Shown: positions 11,856 through 24,556, counted from the first letter of the stretch. The stretch is DNA of 64,000 bases from Penicillium oxalicum (GCF_001723175.1 NC_064655.1:3286001-3350000), one strand, 5' to 3'. The notes: generated by a model from the letters alone, not told the origin. Translations and numbers: made by a program.

Positions 11856-14031
11856 CTACCTTGCATCAGCGATGATCACATCGGCTGCCTTCTCACTGAT
11901 CATGTAGATGGGAAGGGCAATATAGTACCCCGGAATCTTCGGGAATATCGACGCATCGACCACACGAAGACCATCGACCCCACGAACTCGGAAATCCGAG
12001 TCCAATACAGCATTCGAATCGCCATCCGCACCAATGGGCGCGGTACAGCACGCATGGTGCCCCCATGCCTCTCTTTTGATAAAGTCCTTCATCTCAGCTT
12101 CCGTCGTGACATTGTGACCTGGCCAGACTTCTTCAAACTTCCCATCTAGCGGAATGAGATTCTTGAAGATCTTGCGAGAAAACTCCATCGCTTCGTACAC
12201 GGCCTGCACGTCTTTCTCGTCCGCGCCGTTTTCCGTCACACCGGCATCGAACGAGTTGAAATTGATAATCGGCATGTCACGCGGGTCGGCCGAGCGCAGA
12301 GTCACCGTTCCGGCATTATTGCGGCTTCTGGCCTTCAAGGTGATCCATGTCCAATGCTGGGCGTCTTTGAGTCCCTCGTAGGAGTAGTTGGGGTAGTACC
12401 CTGGGAAATTGGCGGGGGCGCCTGAAATCAAGAGATCGGGCTCATCCTCGGCGACCGAAGACTTGCGGATGATCGCAATGGCGATTCCATTGGTGGTGTA
12501 TGTTCCTTTGAACAGGGGGTTGTTTTGCCATTGCTCCAAGCATGGATCCGGAAGAGAATACATGAAGGTACATTTGGAGGTGAGCACAAAATCTGTGGGG
12601 GACTTTCCAACGAGGCCGGTCTCATAGCGATCTTGAAGATTGGATCCCACTCCGGGCAGATCCACTAATGTTGGGATCTTGAATTTGGCAAGTTCTTCTT
12701 TGGGGCCGATTCCGCTGAGTTTCAGAAGCTGCGGTGTGTTGAAAGATCCGGCGGACAGAATGACCTCACGAGTAGCCTTCACACTGCCCGGTGTGCCGGC
12801 CGACGACGTCTGCGAGGCGCGAGGATCGGCCCTGTATAGACTCTTGCCACGGAGATAGTCCACTCCTACGGCACGAGGCTGACTCCCCGTTGTGTCGAAG
12901 CGGACCTTGGTCACCAACGTGGTCAACTGAATATCCAGGTGATATTTCCGAGAACCATCTCTATTCACCGCGTTGGCGGTCTTGAGAACAAAGTCTCGTG
13001 GCCCGGTACGCTTGTACTCGGGCACATCCACAGCGAGCGGTACCTGGTATGGTCCTTCGTCGTAGTCGCGAGTCGGCAGATTGTTGTTCAAGTCACGCGT
13101 CAACACTCCGGCCAGGCCCGTGACGGTGGTGATGAGTTTCCCAAGCAAGCCTCGGCCCGCCGCGGTGGCCCCGGCGAGGATCAACGATAGCAATTTCTGA
13201 TCTTCAATGACAAGACGCAAGTCAGTGAGACTGGTCGTCAGCCACCCGTCGAACCCGTGGCCAAAAATGCTGGTGGGCAAGTATCGGTTGCGTTCCAACT
13301 TTTGGAAATAGCTCCGCATGTGTTTGGCAGACCAGGAACTGTTTCCCGTCAGACTGGCAAGGTGTTCCCAATCGTTCTCGTAGGGGTAAATCGTGCTACA
13401 TGGAGAAGAGAAGTTAGTTCGACAACGTTGAAAACCTCATAGCTAGATCCAGAGTCAGCTTCTATTGGGAGGATGAGCTCGACTGACATCATGGCGTTGT
13501 GCGCAGAGCAGCCGCCTAGAGTGCCGGCTCGAGGATAGAGAATACCGAGTGGCTCAGATCCACTTGGTGCATCTTTTCCAACGTGAAGGTCACCCGAGGG
13601 AGTTCGATAGGTCATCTTCGAGTCCTCCTCTTGTCGGGTCAATTCAGAGTAATGATTCACAAAGTAGTCCCATTTCATCGGCTCGTATTCAGTGGACTGC
13701 AGCTGCAGGGCAGGAATCTGTTGAGTCAAAGCATCGCCTTGATCGTCTCCCGCATCTAGCAGAAGGACACTGAATCCTGCAATGGCTAGTCTCGCAGCAA
13801 GAGGACCACCACCTGGCCCTGATCCGACAACGATGTAGTCATACTGAGTGTCTGTTGATCGCCTCTCTTCCCCGTGAGAATGGCTGATTGGAGAACCGTG
13901 GATGCTATCATGAAAAGTCAGTCGGACCGGCTTCGTTCAGGAATGAGGTTTATCAACCTCATGCACAAGACTCACGATGCCAAGACATTGGGAACCACCG
14001 TCAGTATCCCAAGCGCCACAGTGAAACGCAT
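11856..14031 (-). CDS. Secreted GMC-family FAD oxidoreductase
   Basis: Predicted 670-residue secreted flavoenzyme of the glucose-methanol-choline family, oxidising an alcohol or sugar-type substrate. Three exons fit: 14031-13976, 13904-13488 and 13395-11856 (2013 nt). The first 56-nt exon encodes almost exactly the signal peptide MRFTVALGILTVVPNVLA. The FAD-binding Rossmann motif is YDYIVVGSGPGGGPLAARLA followed by LLLDAGD. GMC signatures are the segment around LYPRAGTLGGCSAHNAMITI and EVILSAGSFNTPQLLKLSGIG. The C-terminal catalytic region is WGHHACCTAPIG, then FPKIPGYYIALPIYMISEK. The first catalytic His is present. Where many GMC oxidases have His or Asn in the second catalytic position (around PG..I), Tyr stands here, so oxidase chemistry is not assured. 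The upstream neighbour is the CFEM receptor, in tandem. Confidence 0.92.
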
Positions 14032-15560
14032 CTTGGGCGAGAAGACACACGGTGGAGGTACAAGTCCACGAGATAAAACTCAACCCGTCTGCAGGTGACA
14101 AACCGTCGATGATTCAGAAGTACCCGTTTGGGCCGTTGTGAGCATTCAAGATATGCATCAATTCGCTTGCGATGAGACTCTTATAATCTCTTTGTGAACA
14201 GCAATTGAAATGCTTTGTTTCTTGTACTGCTTAGAGGGGGGGCTCGCAAGGAGATCGGCGGATTCTTTCTGCTTTCTCTATAGTCTCTTACGATTCTTTT
14301 CTGTACTACTTCCGATCGCACACTGGCCTTTCTCCAAACACTCATCCGCTATTCCCATAAGGGAGTGCCCCACGTCGCTCGGCGGCGAGAGCAGTTGTCC
14401 AAAGAAAATGTTCATACTTGTTCGATATGGCAATGAGCCAACGAATCGTCGTGACCGTATCTCATGAAAACTGCTAACAAAAAAAGACAGAAAAATAAAA
14501 TAAAAGCCAAAGTACGATGGTAACTGATAGACGCCCCTTACAAGGAACCGTGCTTTTCAGGAGAACTTGAACAAGTCGGAGCTATACCAGCTTTAGCGGA
14601 CCGTGGGTTTCTCTGAACATGACATCGTCTGCCGATCACACGGCATTTCAAAGCCGGTGTTTTACTAACGGAGCCACGTCCGGTTTGGGCAATGGTTGGC
14701 TGTATCTTGCCCCGGAAATTTAAAAGATCCTTCTTGACTATTAAACCCGCTTTTCTCACAGGCATGCTAATCCTTTTTGGGTAGTCTCATCTTGAATGCC
14801 CTCAGTCATGGAGTAAAATTTCCGTGAATGGGGCCCGAGGACGTGAACCGTGTTGTGGCCCACTGAAGGATCTGGAGCTTCAACCCGCCTGAGACATGGC
14901 GGTTCCAGGCCTCGAGAACCGAGACGTACTCCACCGAAATAAGGATTAACCTCGCAAGCTCGGAATTTTATGGTATCTTTTAACTTTTTTTTGTTTTTTA
15001 CTCTGAGTAGTGGGAATCTGAGTCAGTCGTTGTCCAAAAAGCTGGTGAGATAGTGCCGCAACGACTTGAAACTGAGACATATTCATATGCCAAAATTTAC
15101 GGGGAATGGCGCGAAATTTCTCGGTGACAGGGGTGCAAGATCCGATCTAATTCGACTCTCATTCACAATATGGGGCGAACATTCAACGGGGCTTGCATAG
15201 ACGAATGATCAGCCTTACCAGGGGAATGGTACAGGCCTGCATCAGGTCTTGGGAATGTCCTCAATAGTCAACTGGACCGACAATATTATCTGCAAATACC
15301 GAATGGAGCTAGTCTGAGCTTTGAAGGTACCGCTATAGAGCTCTAGTGTTGTGATTGAACATCGGGGGGGGGGGGGGATTCTCACTCAATCAACGGTGGT
15401 CTATAGTGAAAGATGTGGCAAATGTCCATCTGGATTAATATTAATTTAGGGATTTCTTTTAGGAGCTTGCACAATATGTAACAGCAAAAAGGCCCCTCGA
15501 GCCTTGCTTCCTAGATTCAAAATAAAAGAAAAGGGAAAGAGAGATTTGGCGAAGATTCGC
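14032..15560. other. Intergenic region with G14 run
   Basis: No protein gene is recognised. It contains a tRNA-Ser-like relic (14598-14681, minus, listed separately) and a run of 14 G at 15364-15377. The part next to 14031 is the promoter of the GMC gene. Confidence 0.55.
14598..14681 (-). pseudogene. tRNA-Ser(UGA)-like relic
   Basis: Read on the minus strand, this 84-nt stretch has the length of a type II tRNA. The 5' strand GGACGTG can pair with CACGGTCC only with a bulge, a TTTGAAA anticodon loop gives UGA, and an ATCG/CGAT stem sits where the long variable arm belongs. The T-stem does not pair and no intact B box (GGTTCGANNCC) is present. It is at best a decayed tRNA gene and chance resemblance is possible. 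Confidence 0.3.
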
Positions 15561-17304
15561 TCAGCGGTTCTGATGCAGTCGAGCTTCGCTTGAGTTGCCG
15601 AAATCGTTCAGTGGGTAAAATGGACCCTTGTCACCTTTGGGCAGGACACTGATGGAGCCATCCAATCGAGAATTGCCGCGGCCGTGGGAGCCTGTCCCAT
15701 AGGATTTGTTTTGCTCCGTGTCACCAAATACCCCTGGGGCTGCGTGGCGAAGGAGCGATCGAATTGCCGGTAAACAGGCACATATGACTCCAACGTCGCA
15801 TTCAATGGTACTCCAGTACCCCACGGCGACATAGTCCCCTCGAAAAGGCGTTAGCCATGACGCAAGAATTCCGCGGGTGCTTCGCAACTCAAAGAACTCA
15901 CATGTTAAGTTTTGTGTGGACGCGAAATGGATCAGTGAATTCAGGCGCAACACGCTGACCAGAGTCACACTTTTGACGAAAAAGGCAGAGTCAGCACTCA
16001 ACAGAAAATCGTACCCGAGCTTCGACTCGTTCGCGGCGCAAGCATCCGCTTGTACTTACAAAATTCCCAGTCCAAACATGCACATCACGTAGGCTTTCTT
16101 TTTCCAAGACAATTTGAGCTTGTAAAGCTGTCGTAGAGGAAGCAACATGACCATGATGTCAAGTACCATGTTTATAATGGCGGAAGCCCATCCCTGGGCG
16201 TTGATGTTGTTGCACTGGTAATTTCCCTCTCCATCCCAATGAAGCCAGGCTCCCGCAATGGGCCGACATTGAAATACTGAGATGAGAACAAATGCGATCA
16301 GATAGCCCACATTCAGTGCAATCGCAATGTATGTGAAGACTCGAAAGCGAGGCTCGGGGAAAATCCGGAGATAGAAGCAGAGAATGGAGATCTTCGTCAA
16401 TGGCAAAATGCTCAGGTAGATCAATTCATCCCAAAAGTAGATCTGATAGAGCAAGAGAGACGGTGTCAAAATTGCAATCAGTAAAACTCCGCTGCTTCCT
16501 GGAATTAACCGGGGCGACGACTTGACTCACGTAGAGAATATAGGTGATGTTCTTTGTGGGAATCGTCCATATGTCCCTTCCCAAGCCCGCTTCGGCCACT
16601 AAGAAAAAAAAAGTCAGCTTGCGAATATACAGAATCGAGGTAAAGACAGGGGACCGAGCATACAGACAACTGAGAGTGCACTGAGGGTCACAAGGAGGCA
16701 CTATAAAGAAAGTCAGTTGCTTTTGGCTCGCTATCTGCGGGGATGAGAATCAGAGCACGACTTTGTGAGCGCACCATTGTCACTGTCATGGTCAAGTCAT
16801 CCATTCCGATTGTTGTTGAGCACTTGATTCGCGCGATTATTCTGAGAATGAAGGCTATTAGAGCCACGATTCCTCCTGCAACTCCGGCATATGAAACCAC
16901 TTTTGTGCGATCGCGAATGGGCGCTCCACATGCTGATGATGTGACATTCTTTGTAGCTGAGCAATCTCAGTCTCAGTATTCGTAATTCAGAATCAGGATG
17001 CAGGATGTAGAGCTCTTACCCAACGACTCGCGTATAGTGCAGCTGAAAGAGACACATTTCTCGAGGTAAGCGGTATACTTTGCATCGGTGCAAAGGCATG
17101 CTTGGTCCGTCAATGCACAAGAGGTCTGCGAAAGAGATGTTTTCATGCATGCTAGCTGGACGACATCAGAATTATCTAACTTGATCACGAGGAAATCCGA
17201 CCACATACCGCACAGGTGGGTAGGCTGGCAGCTTGATGCTCTGCCCCAGCTGCCAATTTGGCAAAGAGAACGCCAACAACACAAAGTATTCCTAGCACCC
17301 TCAT
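15561..17304 (-). CDS. CFEM-domain rhodopsin-like (Pth11/SAT4-type) membrane receptor
   Basis: Predicted 418-residue seven-helix plasma-membrane protein with an extracellular CFEM domain, the class that includes the Pth11-type GPCR-like proteins of fungi. Eight exons fit (17304-17209, 17155-17020, 16965-16775, 16700-16664, 16598-16531, 16442-16060, 15969-15902, 15838-15561; 1257 nt). A signal peptide (MRVLGILCVVGVLFAKLAAG) precedes the CFEM domain, whose eight cysteines show the family spacing: CALAC, then C-x6-CLC, CVSFSC and a final DC. Helix 1 is VVSYAGVAGGIVALIAFILR, followed by IGMDDLTMTVTM, LAEAGLGRDIWTIP, the long exon with FWDELIYLSILPLTKISILC, FQCRPIAGAW and MVLDIMVMLLPL, and the last helix around VGVICACLPAIRSLL. 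The C-terminal tail is hydrophilic. The ligand is unknown. It is divergent from the peroxidase gene across 2.2 kb. Confidence 0.92.
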
Positions 17305-19506
17305 CGCGATATTGACAGACTCATTTGACTGGAGGGAAAACTGGAAAATAAACGGTCAGAAACCTCGCCAGTGAAGGCGCTAAAATGTCATGTTAAAGAG
17401 CTGTCAGACCCTGTGGAATGAATGAGAGATCTCCTGAAAGCCCGAGAGAGCTCGTGCACCACTGGAAAGTCCTCCCCCACAACCCGTGTGAACGCCCAAC
17501 TGTTTGGATGTACAGATCACTCCGAAGACTCAGGGTCCAGCCTGGACTCACGTCTACTCCCGTGTTCTTGGACCTGGACCACTTGTTGGAGATCGTCCCA
17601 GGAAACTTCTCACGCGTGATTGGTGGTCGAGCCTTTCAAAATCTCTGACCACCATAGTTCTTGGGGGCAAGGTTTGCACTGCAAAACCCACGCTAACCCT
17701 GGTGCGAGGGTTAGCGGTGTTTGAGAAACAACGGCGGATTCATTGACGGGATGGGATCGTCGTGTGAGCAGGCCGAGTAGGCGAGTCGCGCGCTAAGGAT
17801 CAACAAACACCGCATAGCTCCATTAATGGAATCACACGGGTGGCTCAGGTACTGACTAGCGTCGCGACTTGTGACTTGTTCTACTTGACGGCTTGAAGAA
17901 AATTGATTCGGTTTCCTGGAATAGCTCTACACACTTGGACTTTGGTGGAATACGTGCTGATGTCCCCGAATGATTGATGGCATCTTTTGAGCAGTTCTAT
18001 TTCCACCAGAGCACGGTGTCTAGGGTTCATGATCCCCGATTCATCTAGAAGCAGCGATGAATGAGCGATCATGTCTATTTTTGAGGGTAGTCAAAGGCTC
18101 AAAGCGAGAGGAGCTACATAGCAAAAAGAAAAAAAAAGAAAAAAAAAAGAAAAAAAAAAGAGAGAGAGAAGAGAAAGCAAGAAAATAAATTCACAAATAA
18201 ACCCAGAAAATTGGACTCTGGATGCACAGTTAGCTTCAATCATCCCCGGAGTTGTAAGCCGGAAAGTGTCCGACACGATTGTCGCGTGTCTCCCGGAGCG
18301 CTGCTCTTTTCGGACAATGATCGCCCTTTTTGGTTGACTTTCCACTCTGAACGGGGCATCGGGCGAAAGCCGTTGAACTTTGATTCTCTTGTGGGGAACT
18401 CACTGGTGACAGTTTGGACAGTACAACTGCACCATGTACCCGTGGACGCTGATATGGACTGGGAATGCTGGGGCGTACTTTGGTCATTTAGTCCCCGATC
18501 ATCATTGCAGTTCTGTCATTCGAATGGACTACCTGGATTGACCCCTCGGGATGGCTTCGGGGGAGTGAAATTACTTGTCTGTAGAGCTCACCAGATTAGA
18601 AAATTTCATCTTTTTACGCCCGTCTGCCCCCAGACTTGGGTTAATAACCTACCATTTCATTCTTTTGACCGATTCAAGTCATATACCTGGCTCACTATTT
18701 AATTATATCAACAAAAATATCAGTGAGCTTATCATTTTAGTACTTTCTATCTGGACAAGGCATGATCAAGATCATTTTCTGGAACATCCAAAGAGTCTGA
18801 ATTCCTGGAATCACTAGATATTACTGTTACGACAGCGATCACTCATTCCTCATCTCATTCCCACCCCCACTTCCTCGTCTACGCACGTGTCGGAGAAAAC
18901 TCAGCATGGGCCGAAATTTCAAGGGCCACAAGGTGTCGAATCCAGACAGGCTCCGGGATTATAGCGGATACAAGGTATGCAATGGTCCAAGCTATCTCCA
19001 ATTCTCCAGCACGGTTCACGATGGTGAGCCCGCCCGCCCGGTTGATGATTTTTGGAAGAGTATCCGCGCGGACGGTAATCCATGCATATCTTTTGCCGCA
19101 AGCATATTGGCGTCAGGCGGGAGCTCTGTAGAATTGTAACGCAGAGTCCCACAACCATTTAGCGTCTATCGACTAGGACGACCTAGTCGACTTTATGCTG
19201 AGCAACAAGCGGATCCCAAGGCAAGGCAAGGAACTATTCAAAAACTGTTCAATGCCGCCATTCGACTTTCCTAATTCAGTTTAGATGATGGTCAGTCCCT
19301 ACCGTGCCCGCATGAAGGCATGGAGAACTTTCAGGGGGTGGAAATTCAATTTGAATGTTAGTGAAAGAACGAGGAAGCTTCACATATTATCATCCCGCAG
19401 AACCAGCTCTGAATGTTAAAAGGGTGTTTCGCAGCCTCTTTATGTAATCGATCAGCTGTCGCCTTGAGCAACTCGGTCAATCGGTGGTCACTTGAACATC
19501 ACCACG
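17305..19506. other. Divergent intergenic region
   Basis: About 2.2 kb between the receptor and the peroxidase, presumably holding both promoters. There is an A-rich purine tract at 18119-18177. An open frame at 18211-18702 has no natural-looking sequence and is not called. Confidence 0.55.
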
Positions 19507-21227
19507 ATGCGCTTCCTCGACAGCTTGTCAGTGCTCTGCGTACTGCCGTTCATAAGTCAAGCCGCGGCATTCCCGGGGGCCGGGGGCAATCACCACGACG
19601 TAAAGCTCCATCACAATCAACACAAACGATGTCCATTTGCGGACGACGAAGCTTCAGTGGAAACGAAGCACGAGAAACGATTCTTGGTGAGCTCGATGAA
19701 ATCGCCAATTGACGGTATGTGAGCTTGTCAGATCAAGGATTTCAGTGCGCTCAACGACCCAACTGTAGTGACTGGAGTCCATGCATTTCACCCACCCAAT
19801 TTCGAAAACGGTGACCAGCGCGGGCCATGCCCCGGCTTGAATGCCTTGGCAAATCATGGGTATATTCCTCGAGATGGAGTTGTTTCGGTAAGCTTTTGTG
19901 AGGAACGCAGGCAAGTACGGGGAGACCACAATTGCCAGCACGACGCTGATAGTTTACTTTGTTCTTCTTCTTGAACAGTTCGGCCATGTGATCACAGCTG
20001 TCAACAAAGGTACCTCGGTGTCTGCGACTTCGTGACCAAAATGGATACAGATTAACATAATCGGAACAGTATACGGTATGGGAGTCGATCTAGCCACCGT
20101 GCTTGCAATTATGGGAACCGTATGGACGGGGAATCCCTTGTCTCTGGATCCCAGATTCTCCATCGGCGGCCGCGATACTGGCGTCAACGACCTTCTGGGT
20201 AACCTGGGTGGTCTGCTTGGTGTGTCTCGTACTCTTTATTTGAGAGCTGGATTCTCTTGCTGATTCCTCATAGGGGAACCGCAGGGTTTGATCGGGTCGC
20301 ACAATTTCATTGAAGCGGACTCCTCCAACACGAGAGACGATCTCTACGTCACAGGCAACAACTATGCCATGAACATGGACAAGTTCATGTCATGGTACAA
20401 TATGTCTGCCGACGGGACGTTTGACATGGATCTGATGGCTTTGCGAGCCAAATCTCGATTCGACGAAGCCATTCAGACCAACCCAGGTTTCTACTACGGC
20501 CCCGTCACTGGCTTGATTGCACGAAACGCTGGATATATCTTCCCCGGTCGGCTCTTCCGCAATCATTCGCAGGAGAACCCAGAGGGGGTCTTGAGTTAGT
20601 GGACATTATGATGAATTCTTCATGGGAAATGAGGTCTTGATTGCTGATTTGGAAACGCAGCCAAGAGTCATTTGAGAAACTTTTACGGTGTCTATGGGGA
20701 CGAAGGCAACCTGACCTACAAACAAGGCTGGGAGAGAATCCCCGAGAACTGGTTCAAAACACCAGTGGACTATGGTCTGGTCCAGCTCAACTTGGACACG
20801 ATTGACTTCTTGCTCAAGTACCCAGAGCTGGGAAGGTTGGTCTATGCAAAATCAATCTGTCTAGTGTGATCAGATCTGTTGACTAACATCGACAAGCGTG
20901 GGCGGGAATACGGGACAAGTCAACAGTTTCGTCGGCGTCGATCTTGCGGACCTCACAGGTGGAATCTTCAATGTGACAAACTTGTTGCAGGGCAACAATC
21001 TTCTCTGTTTTGTCTTCGAGGTGCTTAAATTCGCAAGCCCCAACGCGCTCTCCGGTCTCTACTCGACGCTTGCCAGACCTCTGGCCTTTTTAGGGAACAT
21101 TCTTGCAGAGCCATTGTTGGACATTACCTGTCCAGCCATGCATGACCTTCAAATAGGTGGCACATCGTTCTGGCAAGCGATTCAGAATGACTTCCCGGGC
21201 GCGAAAAAGAGCGGTCGCGCATTTTGA
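19507..21227 (+). CDS. Secreted heme-thiolate peroxidase (chloroperoxidase/unspecific peroxygenase family)
   Basis: Predicted 444-residue secreted heme-thiolate peroxidase that would use H2O2 for halogenation or oxygen insertion. Seven exons fit in phase: 19507-19714, 19769-19887, 19979-20009, 20070-20219, 20274-20594, 20661-20835 and 20897-21227 (1335 nt). A signal peptide (MRFLDSLSVLCVLPFISQAAA) is followed by a basic propeptide-like stretch. The proximal heme ligand motif is GPCPGLNALANHGYIPR. The distal acid-base region reads FIEADSSNTRDD, fitting the long-type peroxygenase pattern E-x-D-x-S-x-x-R with Ala in place of the usual Gly. Length also agrees with long-type enzymes. The 31-nt third exon is unusually small. 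A P450 gene follows 1.3 kb downstream on the same strand, so two different oxygen-inserting heme enzymes are neighbours. Confidence 0.92.
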
Positions 21228-22558
21228 AACATGATGCTCCGGCCGGTGTGGGGTTACGATTCTTGCGAAAACCGATGAGCAAGGAGGTCGGGTGAGTCCC
21301 AGCTCGTCTAGACTTGGGACTCCTGACATGGCGGCTACCTGTGGAGGTTTCATTTTTCTGTCCCTTGTTTCTAATAGATTAGTGATATATTTCTTCACCT
21401 GATTGATTGAGATTATGCCTCTCTGTCGGCAGTGCAGGGGCGACCTTGTAAACCTGGGCCCGGTTTCTCTCGCCTTGGTCAACCTCCGGGTCCATTTTGG
21501 AATACGAAACTCTAAGCATTGTCTAGTCATATATATCCATCAGATCCAGGCCGTGATGCTTGAAAAGAATTGACCGGCCATGTCCCATCGTCTGATACCC
21601 GATGGAAAGGAAGAGGGAAAGTTCCGGTCAAGTGAAAGGCGCCGTCTCGGGCACAATGATGAGGCTCTGTTGACAGCGTCGGTGGTGTTGAATAATCAAA
21701 TATGCAAACTTTGGTATTCTTTGCTGACCCCACAGCGGGCAAGCTGTCTCGTGCGGTCAGCGATCGATCTTGCAGGCGGGAAGCTCTCAGAAACCACCTT
21801 CTGGTGGCCCGCGATAGACGATTGGGGATATAGTTGGGCGCTCGAAGCTCGTACAAGGTATCTGGCAATTGCGAACTGATTGAGACTCTTTTTTTTTTTT
21901 TTGCTGCAGGACCTCACGTGGGAAGACAATGTAGACATGTCCAGATAATATTCATGTCGCACGTTGTTCTTGATCTTGCTGACTCGCAATGGACATGTGA
22001 TAGCGCTGCAAGTTTGGGAGCTTTATTGATCATAAGTGGCTTGGTAGCTAAACAAGGTTTATGCATGAATCAAGTCTCGGCCAATCCCTGACACTTCTGG
22101 CCCGATTCAGTCTCCAAGAGACTAGACAGATCGCTTCTGAACACATTCAAGCTATCTGGCCACTAAGTGCTGCGATGGAGACACTCTCAACATTAGTGTC
22201 AAGTGCCCACTCTGTGCCAAGCCTTTTGCTCGTTCCACCTAGTGATCGTTTACTGAATGGCCCGCCGTACGTAACCTGTGACACCGGCCTTAGTGTTGTA
22301 TTTCAAATGATCTGCGGAGGCAATTGGTCCTATTGGAATGAAATCCCCATCGATTTTTCCGCCCACCGTATCAGAATCTTTCTTTGATAGGGTGGACCAC
22401 GCTAAGCATGTCAATTTTCAGCTGGCTCTGTAGCTGATGGGACCCGTTCGCTAGAAGCGGCTTAAATATCGATCGAGAGGAGACTGCGTCAAAGTCAGAG
22501 ATTTCTTCAACCCCTCACATCGAGATCATTCGGTAGTGCCCATCTGAGATTCCTCGAC
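21228..22558. other. Intergenic region
   Basis: 3' flank of the peroxidase and promoter of the P450. A run of 14-16 T lies near 21888-21902. No gene recognised. Confidence 0.6.
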
Positions 22559-24556
22559 ATGCCTGCCTCGTGGATTGTGGGCGTTGTGCTCGCGCTCCTA
22601 GCTTGCCATGTGTTGAAGAAGCTTCTCATAGATCTGCGACCGCAGCGGGCCCTTCCACCAGGGCCACGGAAGCTTCCGCTCGTGGGCAACATCACAGACA
22701 TGCCTCCTGCGGGCGGACAAGATTGGCTTCACTGGGCCAAACACAAGAATCTATACGGTACGTTAGCCTCATGAAGACCATTGAAGGGGGAAATGGGCAG
22801 GGAGCGAAGCTTGTTGTCATTGAATCATTGCATCTTCCGTTCGGAGTTGACCCGTTTATAGGCCCGATCAGCTCCGTCACGGTCCTCGGACAGCCAATTG
22901 TGATCATTAACGACTTGAAGATCGCAGTGGAGCTGTTGAACCGGCGATCCGCAATTCACTCATCCCGGCCAAATATGATCTTCGCCTCGGAGATGTAAGT
23001 GCTCTCAGAGTTGAGTTGCACTCAGTCGATCAAGAACTGAAGTCGAGGTGACTATAGGGTAGGATGGGAATCCAGCCTAGCGATGCAAGGTTCCACCGAC
23101 AGGTTCCGTGCCTACCGCAAAGCAATTCAGCCATCCTTTGGGTCTGAGTCTGGCGTGTCTCAGTTCAATGCGGTACAAGAGAAAGAAGTCCGGCGGTTTT
23201 TGCTACGAATTCTCCGCAAACCAGATGAGTTCCTCGAGCATATTCTCACGTGAGGCGGGTTCCAGATCCAACCAATCTGAAAACCTTCAAACTGACCTTT
23301 GATAGGGAGGCTGGAGCGGTCATTCTCTCAGCTGCATATGGTTATACAATCGAGCCGTTTGAGCGGGATAATCTGGTTCACATGAGTAATGTGGCGCTCG
23401 ATCGGTTTGCCCAGGCTGCGACCCCTGGGAAATGGATGGTCGATCTTATTCCAATGCGTAAGCATCTCATCGAGGAAAAAGAAACGTTTAGCATCAGCTA
23501 AACAATGTCCGTCAATCCACTAGTGAGATACATCCCCACGTGGTTCCCAGGAGCACAATTCAAGCGTACTGCAAAAGCGTGGAGAAATCAAATCAGCTCC
23601 CTCGCGGACGTGCCATATGCGTTTTCCAAGGCGCAAGTCAAGAACGGAACAAGCAAACCCTCATACCTGGCCAGTTTCTTCAGTGCGCATGGCATACCCG
23701 AGCCTGGGACGGAGGCAGAGGCGGTCGCAAAATGGACTGCAGCCTCGCTTTATGCCGGCGGTGCTGATACGGTGAGTCGTTCGTCGGGTTCTCTTCCTTC
23801 CCTGTATGCGCCTGGCTAACAGCCCAAGACTGTCTCGTCAATTGAATGCTTCATACTCGCAATGGCTCTATACCCCGAGGTCCAAGCCAAGGCCCAGGAG
23901 GAAATTGAACGGGTTGTTGGACCAAAAAGCCTGCCGACCTTGGCAGATAGATCTCGCCTGCCCTACCTCAATGCCGTGGTGAAGGAAGTTCTTCGATGGC
24001 ATCCAGTCGCACCTATGGCACTCCCCCACATGTCCGTCAAGGACGACACATGGGAAAACTTTTTCCTTCCCAAAGGATCTTTGATCTTGGCAAATATATG
24101 GTGAGTCAGAAGAGCCTGAAGGCACGATGATCAAGTGTGAGGATTCTGACGAAGTTCAGGGCGATGATGCATGATCCCGCGACCTACCACGATCCAATGA
24201 CTTTTAAACCGGAGCGATTTCTCCCATCAGAAGGCCATACTCCAGAAACCGACCCCCATACTATCGCGTTTGGATTTGGCCGTCGTATTTGCCCCGGTCG
24301 CTTCCTGGCCGATAACACGGTCTTCCTGACAGTTGCCCAGACTCTGGCGGTTTTCGATATCCGCAACGCGGTTCAGGACGGTGTACCTGCTTCCAACCCT
24401 CCCAAGTTCCAAGCGGGTATGGTCAGCCAGCCTGTGCCGTTCCAATGTTCGATCAAGGTTCGTAGCCCGTCGCATGAAGCGCTCGTGTTGTCGGTAGAAC
24501 AGGAACACCCGTGGGAGCCCAGCGACGCACCCGCGGTCAAGAATCTGAATTATTAA
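22559..24556 (+). CDS. Cytochrome P450 monooxygenase
   Basis: Predicted 530-residue microsomal P450, resembling the fungal group often annotated as O-methylsterigmatocystin-oxidoreductase-like; the substrate is unknown. Seven exons fit: 22559-22757, 22862-22994, 23058-23249, 23306-23457, 23524-23771, 23829-24100 and 24160-24556 (1593 nt, all phases match). The N-terminal anchor is WIVGVVLALLACHVL, followed by the proline-rich hinge LPPGPRKLPLVGN. The I-helix oxygen-binding region is LYAGGADTTVSSI, the ExxR motif is KEVLRWHP, the PERF-type motif is FKPERFLP, and the heme-binding loop is FGFGRRICPGRFLAD with the axial Cys. All catalytic elements are intact. Together with the flanking peroxidase and MFS gene it looks like part of a small metabolic cluster (inference). 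Confidence 0.93.

Noticed and set aside
18211..18702. 163-codon open frame on the plus strand
   Set aside because: No family match and no flanking exon logic; lies in a likely divergent promoter region.
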